From Ilumatobacteraceae bacterium (GTDB taxonomy: Bacteria; Actinomycetota; Acidimicrobiia; Acidimicrobiales; Ilumatobacteraceae), in NCBI GenBank assembly GCA_023254985.1, contig JALRJT010000197.1, positions 1-5,838 on the forward strand: DNA of 5,838 nt, in the 5' to 3' direction. Below, in pieces: positions 1 through 5,176 of this stretch. A program made the translations under genes and the position numbers. How positions within the stretch are numbered: position 1 is the stretch's first letter; each line of letters starts with the position of its first letter. The notes below the pieces were generated by a model. The model saw only the letters and a list, made by a program, of their open reading frames with translations. It searched no databases and was not told where the DNA came from.

Positions 1-1143
1 GTGGATCGCAAGCTCGCGGCCCAGGCGGTCGTCGAAGGGTTTGCGCTCGCACACCACCGCTACACGGACTTGAAGACCGACGACAAGAAGGCCCCGAGGC
101 TCGAGAGCGTGACGCTCGTCGGAACGGGTGCAGCGTTACAGGCCGGTGTGAAGCGTGGTGTCGTCACCGCGACGGCGACGAACATGGCGCGCGACTTCGC
201 GAACATGCCTCCCGCCTATCTCACTGCGCGAATCTTCGCCGACAAGGCCGTCGAGATCGCGGGACAGACCGGACTCAAGGTCGAGGTGTTCAACAAGGAC
301 CAACTCCTTGCGATGGGATGTGGTGGAATCATCGGCGTCAACCGCGGCAGCGTCGAGCCACCCCGCATGGTGCGACTCACCTACAAGCCGACCGGCGCCA
401 AGGGCAAGCCACACCTGATCATGGTCGGCAAGGGCGTGATGTATGACTCGGGTGGTATTTCCCTCAAGCCGTCCGATCCGTCACACGCGATGATGAAGGG
501 CGACATGAGCGGCGCGGCCGCAGTGCTCGCCACGATGAGCACCTTGAAGGCACTCGGCTGCACGAACAACGTGACCGGTTATCTCATGTGCACCGACAAC
601 CTTCCGTCGGGCAGCGCCATGGCGATGGGTGACGTGCTCACGATGCGCAACGGCAAGACCGTCGAGATCCACAACACCGATGCTGAAGGTCGCTTGATCT
701 TGGCCGACGGACTTTCGCTCGCCGTCGAACAGAAGCCCGATGCCGTGCTCGACATCTGCACGCTCACTGGTGCGATGGCACGAGCGCTCGGCAGTGGAAT
801 GGCTGGTGTGCTCGGCAACAACCAGAAGTTGGTGGACCAGCTCCTCGCTTCGGCAGAGCGCACCTCCGACAAGTTGTGGCAGATGCCCCTCGAGCAGGAG
901 TATCGCTCGGCGCTCGACAGCTACGTCGCCGACATGAAGAACGTCGGTGGTGAGGCCGGTGCCATCACCGCTGCGTTGTTCCTCGAAGAGTTCGTCGGCA
1001 CGACGCCGTGGGCACACATCGACATCGCTGGCCCGATGTGGTCGGATGCCGACAGTGGTTGGTTACAGAAGGGGATGACCGGCTACGGAACCCGACTGCT
1101 CATCGACGCTGCACTCAACTTCAAGCGACCAGCTCGCAACTGA
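1..1143 (+). CDS. pepA: Leucyl aminopeptidase, peptidase family M17 (5' partial)
   Basis: Cytosolic aminopeptidase that removes N-terminal residues from peptides using two metal ions; family members form hexamers. The whole catalytic domain is visible. Counting from base 1, the metal ligands expected from E. coli PepA are K144 and D149 (GKGVMYDSGG), D168 (KGDMSG), and D227 and E229 (NTDAEGRL); catalytic K156 (SLKPS) and R231 are also present. The frame is open from base 1 and the family is usually about 480-500 residues. Aligning K144 with K270 of E. coli PepA implies roughly 120-130 residues lie beyond the left edge, so the GTG at base 1 is probably an internal valine codon. The conserved C-terminal part (DIAGP, then KGMTGYGTR) is intact before the TGA. 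The gene converges on the protease with only 21 bases between stops. The family call is near certain; substrate preference is not. Confidence 0.95.
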   Translation: MDRKLAAQAVVEGFALAHHRYTDLKTDDKKAPRLESVTLVGTGAALQAGVKRGVVTATATNMARDFANMPPAYLTARIFADKAVEIAGQTGLKVEVFNKDQLLAMGCGGIIGVNRGSVEPPRMVRLTYKPTGAKGKPHLIMVGKGVMYDSGGISLKPSDPSHAMMKGDMSGAAAVLATMSTLKALGCTNNVTGYLMCTDNLPSGSAMAMGDVLTMRNGKTVEIHNTDAEGRLILADGLSLAVEQKPDAVLDICTLTGAMARALGSGMAGVLGNNQKLVDQLLASAERTSDKLWQMPLEQEYRSALDSYVADMKNVGGEAGAITAALFLEEFVGTTPWAHIDIAGPMWSDADSGWLQKGMTGYGTRLLIDAALNFKRPARN

Positions 1144-1164
1144 CGCTCGTCCAGGTCGACGGGG

Positions 1165-3030
1165 TCACCGCGTGATGCGGATCGTGTCGACGTCACCCGT
1201 CTTCGTGAACGAGACGGTTACGCCTTTGTAGGTGACAGTGTCGCCCGCCAGAAGCAAGTCGAACGTTCTCGACTTGCCCGATGGAACGACATGGTCTGCC
1301 CAGCGATCACCTGCATCGGTATCCGTGTAGCCAGAGCTCCCCGCATACCTGTTGGTGTCAGTCGTCGTATCGATCCAGTAGACGGCAACTCCATACCGCC
1401 CGGCGCCCATTCGTGTGCCCCAACCTTCGGCACGATGTGACTCGATGACGAGGGCGTTCGTCGCACTCAGTGGAACGATGATTCCGCGGGGGCCATGTTG
1501 GTTTCGTTCCAAGGGAATGAGCGACATCTCGAGAGAAGTCTGCGACTGGGGCATGCAGTACAGCTGGTCGGGGCCGAGCCAGCCTGAGAAGAATGCATCC
1601 CACGCATTCAGGACCACAGAGCTTCCGTTCTGGTTGTCCATGATGCTGATGTTTGAGCGCGGCGTGTGACCGGCGAGGCCCATTGGGTGGCCCCACTCAT
1701 GAATCCAGAAACTCCACAGTTCAAAGTTGTTGTTGTAGAAGTACTCGGAACCTCCGAAGAGGTTCTTGATTCGACCTTCTGCTGACTGCAGGTTGTAGTT
1801 GGCCATCCCGACGTCGGGCTCACCGAGTTTGATCGACCGAGGAAAAAGCACGAACACGAAATCGGAATTTGAATAGTTCACTACTGGGTCCGAGATCGCG
1901 ATCATCTCGGATGCGATCTGTTCGACCTTGTCGCGGACACCCTTCTTGAATCCGTAATCGGGAACCGGTTTCGACATGCGGAACCACTGCTTCGGAAATT
2001 GCCAGTTGAAAGAGAGCGTTCCATTCGAGTTGAAGGCAAACCACTTATTGAATTCGGCGATCTGGGCCTCAGCATCGACCAATTCTTTGGCCGTGCCGAG
2101 AGCGTCTGGGAATTCGATTGCGACCAGTTGGACGTTTGCAACTCCCGATGTCGGGAGAGTCGGTGTGCCGTTGGAGTCGCCACGGGGAAAGCCGACATTC
2201 CACGGTTGATATTTCACCGCCCGTGCTTCGCGGAGGCGACAACTCTCGTGGTTCGTTCCCCCTGCGACCATTGATGGTGCGGTCGGATTCTTGGAAAGCG
2301 TCACCCATTTGAGTGAGTCATCGCTGAATTGGCGACACTCGAGGTATCCGACTGAGAGTGCATAGGTGTCACCGACCATTGCGCACGGCCCGAGGTCCTT
2401 TGGCTGGGTTCCCGGCGGAACGGTCGCCGTTGGGGCAGCGGTCGAGCTCACGACAAGATTGCTTGGCTTCGTGAATTGGAACTGTCCCTCGGTGCCGAAA
2501 CAGCCATTCGGCGCGCCGTAATCGCGCCCGAATGCGTAGTAACTGACCGTTCCTTCGGCCGACGGGGCAGTCGTCTTGAGTGTGAACGTCGCGGTGTTCC
2601 CTCCGTTGGAGAGAACGGGAACTCCCATCGAGCCGTCCTTGAAGTTCGGGTCGTTGATCCATGCATTCATGTCGGGGTATCGAGGGGATCCACTGAGTGA
2701 CAAGATCGGGCCGCAGGTGATGGTTGCAGTCAGCGTCACAGGTTGGGAGGGTCGAACCGGGTTCGGGCTTGCAGTGATCGTCCAGGAGCTATGCCCAACT
2801 GGTCCGTTGACCCCCTTGGCTTCAGTGGTGGATGTCTGAACTTTCTTCCTCCACTTGAGCAACTTTCCAGATTTCCGACAGACATAAGCCGTCTTTGCCA
2901 CCGTGCGTGTCAGTCCTGCACGTGCACACTTTGTTCCTGCGATGGTCGGCGTCGTGCTCGCAATTGCCGGTGTGACGGAAGCGATCGCAAGGGCCGTGGC
3001 CAGTGCAAGAATCCCGCGTCGCATTCTCAT
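1165..3030 (-). CDS. Secreted M6-like zinc metalloprotease with two Cys-Trp modules
   Basis: Predicted exported protease of 621 residues. Residues 1-24 form a signal peptide: MRMRR, a hydrophobic core, and a likely cut after AIA24. A small module follows (C35, G39, C51, W60), then an Ig-like beta region (about 80-195) and a second module (C216, G220, C232, W242). The catalytic part starts near residue 260. LVAIEFPD (302-309) and the following FNKWFAFNSNGTLSF resemble the start of M6 (immune inhibitor A) domains. HEWGHPMGLAGH (444-455) gives zinc ligands H444 and H448, base E445, and a possible third ligand H455; M464 could be a Met-turn. AWD (476-478), GWL (483-485) and ALVIESHR near E530 also fit M6. 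No C-terminal anchor is seen, so it is probably released. I chose the start at 3030 because it opens directly onto the signal peptide and overlaps the upstream stop as ATGA. An in-frame ATG at 3084 would add 18 residues, some acidic. The substrate is unknown. Confidence 0.85.
   Translation of the reverse strand: MRMRRGILALATALAIASVTPAIASTTPTIAGTKCARAGLTRTVAKTAYVCRKSGKLLKWRKKVQTSTTEAKGVNGPVGHSSWTITASPNPVRPSQPVTLTATITCGPILSLSGSPRYPDMNAWINDPNFKDGSMGVPVLSNGGNTATFTLKTTAPSAEGTVSYYAFGRDYGAPNGCFGTEGQFQFTKPSNLVVSSTAAPTATVPPGTQPKDLGPCAMVGDTYALSVGYLECRQFSDDSLKWVTLSKNPTAPSMVAGGTNHESCRLREARAVKYQPWNVGFPRGDSNGTPTLPTSGVANVQLVAIEFPDALGTAKELVDAEAQIAEFNKWFAFNSNGTLSFNWQFPKQWFRMSKPVPDYGFKKGVRDKVEQIASEMIAISDPVVNYSNSDFVFVLFPRSIKLGEPDVGMANYNLQSAEGRIKNLFGGSEYFYNNNFELWSFWIHEWGHPMGLAGHTPRSNISIMDNQNGSSVVLNAWDAFFSGWLGPDQLYCMPQSQTSLEMSLIPLERNQHGPRGIIVPLSATNALVIESHRAEGWGTRMGAGRYGVAVYWIDTTTDTNRYAGSSGYTDTDAGDRWADHVVPSGKSRTFDLLLAGDTVTYKGVTVSFTKTGDVDTIRITR
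2305..2385 (-). repeat. Cys-Trp module 2 of the protease
   Basis: Residues 216-242 of the protease, between the Ig-like region and the catalytic domain: C216, G220, C232, W242. The second Cys to Trp spacing is one residue longer than in the other two copies. LKW ends both protease copies. Confidence 0.55.
2851..2928 (-). repeat. Cys-Trp module 1 of the protease
   Basis: Residues 35-60 of the protease, just after the signal peptide: C35, G39, C51, W60, followed by RKK. Its spacing equals that of the small-ORF copy. Both copies end with a basic run after Trp, and both have RTV/RVV about nine residues before the second Cys. Confidence 0.6.
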
Positions 3031-3269
3031 GGAGTGCTGCTGCTTTTCTTCTTCCAGACAAATCCATTTCGTGAAGCGGAGCATCGAATCGTCTGGCCAT
3101 CGACCACGCGTTCAATTCCGGGATATGGACATGACGAAGAAGGTGGGGACGACCTCACCGACATTTCAAGTCGTGGTTCTGATGGCCTTGCGAGTTCTGC
3201 TGGAGTGGCCGGGACGAGAGGGCTGAGGCTCGCAGCACCAGCGACGAGTGCTTGGCAGATCACACACAT
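3027..3269 (-). CDS. Small ORF with a Cys-Trp module, coupled to the protease
   Basis: Hypothetical protein of up to 80 residues, not recognised as a named family. Its C-terminal half carries C47, G51, C63 and W72, followed by KKK. This matches in order and spacing the modules at residues 35-60 and 216-242 of the downstream protease (C-x3-G-x11-C-x8-W; the second protease copy has x9). The TGA overlaps the protease ATG as ATGA, a usual sign of translational coupling. The N-terminal part is moderately hydrophobic (VICQALVAGAASL) but lacks early positive charge, so export is uncertain. An in-frame TGA lies seven codons upstream of the ATG at 3269, so the ORF cannot start much earlier; M36 at 3164 is an alternative start. 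No clear ribosome binding site is seen. It could instead be the remnant of a decayed paralogue. The module match supports descent from real coding sequence more than it proves present expression. Confidence 0.5.
   Translation of the reverse strand: MCVICQALVAGAASLSPLVPATPAELARPSEPRLEMSVRSSPPSSSCPYPGIERVVDGQTIRCSASRNGFVWKKKSSSTP
3043..3055 (-). promoter_or_regulatory. Purine-rich tract before the protease start
   Basis: On the - strand this reads GGAAGAAGAAAAG and ends 12 bases before the ATG at 3030. It is a possible weak ribosome binding site for the protease, lying inside the last codons of the small ORF. The spacing is longer than ideal, so translation may depend mainly on coupling through the ATGA. 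Confidence 0.3.
3054..3131 (-). repeat. Cys-Trp module, copy in the small ORF
   Basis: Protein-level repeat, residues 47-72 of the small ORF: Cys, Gly at +4, Cys at +16, Trp at +25. The residues between are not conserved, so this is an old domain repeat and not a recent DNA duplication. A Cys-Cys disulfide is the likely core (inference). Confidence 0.55.
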
Positions 3270-3321
3270 CTCTGAGACGCTACCGACTCAGCTGGGGTAC
3301 CACGGACGGGATAGTGGATGT

Positions 3322-3335
3322 GCCCATCTGTGGGC
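3322..3335 (-). terminator. Short hairpin after the acyl-CoA dehydrogenase stop
   Basis: GCCCA-TCTG-TGGGC on the + strand is a perfect 5 bp stem with a 4-base loop, starting about 10 bases after the dehydrogenase stop. No T-run follows on the - strand. It may be a weak terminator separating the dehydrogenase from the small ORF and protease, or it may be chance. Confidence 0.25.
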
Positions 3336-3344
3336 GAGACGAAC

Positions 3345-4607
3345 TCAGCCCTTCTGGGTGCCGACCTTCAAGTCCTTGAACGGTGACTTCGAGTCGATGC
3401 CGGCGTCCTTGGGGAGGCCGAGCACGCGCTCAGAGACGATGTTGCGCATGACTTCGTCCGATCCACCGGCGATGCGCATGCCGGGTGCGCCGAGGAGCAA
3501 CTGACTCCAGGCGTAGGTGCCCCATTCGCCGGTGTCGGCCTGCAACTTCGCGCCGAGCACGTGTGACACGAGATCGTTCATGCGCTTCTGGTTGTCGACG
3601 AGCGCCATCTTGCCGATCGACATCTCGGGTCCTGGGGTCTGGCCGGCACGAATCTTGTCCATCGCACGCTGGCCGGTGTAGCCCTGGATCTTGGTGTTGA
3701 TGTACAAATCAGCGAGCATTTCGCGCACGATCGGATCGGAGTCCATTCCGTAGTGACGGATCATGGCAAGGAGACGCGTCCACATCGACGTCTCGCCGCC
3801 ACCCATCGTGCCGATCGAGGCACGCTCGTTCATGAGCGTGGTGAGCGCGACGTTCCATCCGTTGTTCACATCGCCAAGTCGGTGGTCGTCGGGCACGCGC
3901 ACCTCGTTGAAGAACACTTCGTTGAAGCTCGCGCCACCGGTCATCTGGCGAAGCGGGCGAATCTCGACGCCGGGTGCGTGCATGTCGACGATGAAACCGG
4001 TGAGACCCTTGTGCTTGGGCAAGCTCACGTCCGTGCGGCAGATGATCTCGCCGATGTCGCTGAACTGAGCGCCCGAAGTCCACACCTTCTGGCCGGTGAT
4101 GACCCATTCGTCCCCGTCGCGTTCGGCCTTGGTCTGCAACGACGCAAGGTCGCTTCCTGCGCCGGGTTCGGAGAACAACTGACAGCCGACGATGTCGGAT
4201 CGCCACATCGCGCGCAGATAGAGGTCTTTGGCGCGATCTGTTGCGTGCGCGAGGATTGTCGGGGCGACCATGCCGAGACCGATCTGGAACACACCGAGGC
4301 TCGGCGTGCGATAGTCGCGTTCGACCTGGTTGTATGCACGCTCATGCGCTGGCGTGAGACCTGCGCCGCCGTATTGCGTCGGGCCGGTGATCCAGCCGAA
4401 GCCGTTGTCGAATCGCGTGGCCTGCCACTCCTTGGCCTTGCGCAAGACTTCCATTTCTGCTTCGCGACTGCGTTCTTCGAACATCGCGACGTTGTCGGAT
4501 CCCTCGCCCCACACGAAGGCCTTGGCGGCTTCCTTGCGCTCCGCGTTGCGCTCGAGGAATTCGCGCGCCTGTTGGGTGAATGCTTCGACCGAGACCGTGT
4601 TCGACAT
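3345..4607 (-). CDS. Acyl-CoA dehydrogenase, FadE-type
   Basis: Cytosolic FAD enzyme of 420 residues that makes the 2,3-double bond in an acyl-CoA and passes electrons to electron-transfer flavoprotein. The family signature is clear: LFSEPGAGSDLAS (E147, D153), then GQKVWTSGA (W176), and a C-terminal SERVLGLPK. The Glu of the usual YEGT catalytic motif is missing: the matching stretch is IAGGSDE, with G381 at the Glu position. E261 in MNERASIG falls where isovaleryl-CoA dehydrogenase has its catalytic Glu254 (LDLER), so E261 is the likely base. Many actinobacterial FadE proteins act on branched or steroid-derived acyl-CoAs, but the substrate cannot be read here. I prefer the start at 4607 (MSNTVSVEAF): it is preceded by TACGGT and 7 bases, fitting a leaderless mRNA. 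An in-frame ATG at 4637 would add 10 residues. Confidence 0.93.
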   Translation of the reverse strand: MSNTVSVEAFTQQAREFLERNAERKEAAKAFVWGEGSDNVAMFEERSREAEMEVLRKAKEWQATRFDNGFGWITGPTQYGGAGLTPAHERAYNQVERDYRTPSLGVFQIGLGMVAPTILAHATDRAKDLYLRAMWRSDIVGCQLFSEPGAGSDLASLQTKAERDGDEWVITGQKVWTSGAQFSDIGEIICRTDVSLPKHKGLTGFIVDMHAPGVEIRPLRQMTGGASFNEVFFNEVRVPDDHRLGDVNNGWNVALTTLMNERASIGTMGGGETSMWTRLLAMIRHYGMDSDPIVREMLADLYINTKIQGYTGQRAMDKIRAGQTPGPEMSIGKMALVDNQKRMNDLVSHVLGAKLQADTGEWGTYAWSQLLLGAPGMRIAGGSDEVMRNIVSERVLGLPKDAGIDSKSPFKDLKVGTQKG

Positions 4608-4614
4608 GGGCTCA

Positions 4615-4620
4615 ACCGTA
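4615..4620 (-). promoter_or_regulatory. Candidate -10 box for a leaderless dehydrogenase mRNA
   Basis: TACGGT on the - strand fits the actinobacterial TANNNT -10 pattern and lies 7 bases before the ATG at 4607, which would place transcription start at or next to the start codon. No -35 at normal spacing is seen. If real, it rules out the longer start at 4637. Confidence 0.3.
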
Positions 4621-4655
4621 TCCAGTCGGGTCGCCATGGGCGAAGGCGTGCCAAC

Positions 4656-4661
4656 TAGTGT
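4656..4661 (+). promoter_or_regulatory. Candidate -10 box for a leaderless Nfu-like mRNA
   Basis: TAGTGT fits TANNNT and lies 8 bases before the ATG at 4670. There is no Shine-Dalgarno sequence before that ATG, which agrees with leaderless translation. No convincing -35 is visible. Confidence 0.3.
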
Positions 4662-4677
4662 TGACCCACATGGGTCA
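4662..4677. promoter_or_regulatory. Inverted repeat, possible operator across the start codon
   Basis: TGACCCA-CA-TGGGTCA is a perfect 7+7 palindrome with a 2-base centre. It contains the ATG (4670-4672) of the Nfu-like gene and lies directly downstream of the candidate -10 box, between two divergent genes. The size and symmetry suit a dimeric repressor, for example a TetR- or GntR-type protein as often found beside acyl-CoA dehydrogenases. The regulator is not identified. Confidence 0.45.
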
Positions 4678-5134
4678 GCCAGTTGCCACCAAGAAACTGC
4701 CGTCCGCGACGCCTGGTCGGGTGCGCTTCGAGATCAACCGATCGCTCACGGGTCAGGGTCACGAGCACTACGTCAGTGCCGCAGATGCGCGGGGCTCCAA
4801 GCCGGCCGATGTGCTCGCCCGACGCCTGTTCGCCACGGGTTCGGTGACGGCGGTGCACGTGTACGGCAACATGATCACCCTCGACGTGACGTCATCGGCG
4901 AGCGAGACCGCACTGCAGACTGCCGTCGAGGACATGTATCAGTACTGGACCCCCGGCAAGGTTCCGCCGACGGAAGAGGAACTGATGGCCCAGGTGCCCA
5001 AGTCGGCGGCTCCCGCCGCAACGGGGGATTCCGGTGCACCAGCTTCGAGCGACCCGAACCTTGCCAAGATTCCGCCCGCACTGCTTGCTCGCAGTCAGGC
5101 CGCACTCGCAAAAGCCCGCGCGAAGCAGGGCTGA
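4670..5134 (+). CDS. Nfu N-terminal-domain-like protein
   Basis: Small cytosolic protein of 154 residues. Residues about 14-95 resemble the N-terminal domain of Nfu/NifU-type iron-sulfur scaffolds: a strand with PGRVRFEINRSL, then PADVLARRLFATGSVTAVHVYGNMITL, which matches the family pattern of 'LA..LF...GV..V....N.IT'. The C-terminal Nfu domain with its CxxC cluster ligands is absent; the protein contains no cysteine. It therefore cannot hold a cluster in the usual way and may bind partners or act as an accessory. The tail from about residue 100 is rich in Ala and Pro and probably disordered. I chose the ATG at 4670 because homology starts soon after and a candidate -10 box precedes it; the frame is open further upstream, but there it runs through the dehydrogenase start. 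It is divergent from the dehydrogenase and 42 bases ahead of the cobalamin regulator, so the two + strand genes may share a transcript. Confidence 0.65.
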   Translation: MGQPVATKKLPSATPGRVRFEINRSLTGQGHEHYVSAADARGSKPADVLARRLFATGSVTAVHVYGNMITLDVTSSASETALQTAVEDMYQYWTPGKVPPTEEELMAQVPKSAAPAATGDSGAPASSDPNLAKIPPALLARSQAALAKARAKQG

Positions 5135-5135
5135 G

Positions 5136-5157
5136 TTACGCGCGCGTGTGCGCGTGA
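5136..5157 (+). other. Alternating purine-pyrimidine hairpin
   Basis: Bases 5138-5156 alternate strictly between purine and pyrimidine, almost all CG and TG steps, a pattern that favours Z-DNA. The same stretch forms a stem of ACGCGC with GCGCGT, extended by a T-G and a T-A pair, around a 6-base loop. It starts 2 bases after the Nfu-like stop and ends 19 bases before the regulator start. It could be a terminator without a T-run, a regulator site, or a composition effect. Confidence 0.35.
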
Positions 5158-5176
5158 TGGGAAACTGAAGTCCGAC

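Noticed and set aside
1155..1160. GTCGAC palindrome in the convergent gap
   Set aside because: Six-base palindromes are frequent at this GC content and nothing around it extends the symmetry.
1165..1175. TCAC-CGC-GTGA hairpin as terminator between the convergent genes
   Set aside because: The stem is only 4 bp, has no T-run and overlaps the protease stop; too weak to support.
3043..3056. Frameshift joining the small ORF to the protease at the AAGAAGAAAAG tract
   Set aside because: The tract is not a canonical slippery heptamer, and fusion would bury the protease signal peptide inside the product.
3031..3084. Longer protease N-terminus starting at 3084
   Set aside because: It would put 18 residues including three consecutive glutamates before the signal peptide and removes the ATGA overlap; start at 3030 is more plausible.
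3087..3115. TTGAAC - 17 bases - ACGATT as a protease promoter (- strand)
   Set aside because: The -10 match is poor and it lies inside the small ORF; coupling to that ORF explains protease expression as well.
2743..3504. + strand open frame (253 codons) opposite the protease start, small ORF and dehydrogenase end
   Set aside because: It crosses three - strand genes and shows no domain or signal peptide; its cysteine-rich segment is the antisense of the signal peptide region.
3753..4658. Long + strand open frame (301 codons) opposite the dehydrogenase
   Set aside because: It is antisense to a clear acyl-CoA dehydrogenase, shows no recognisable motif, and is explained by high-GC codon structure.
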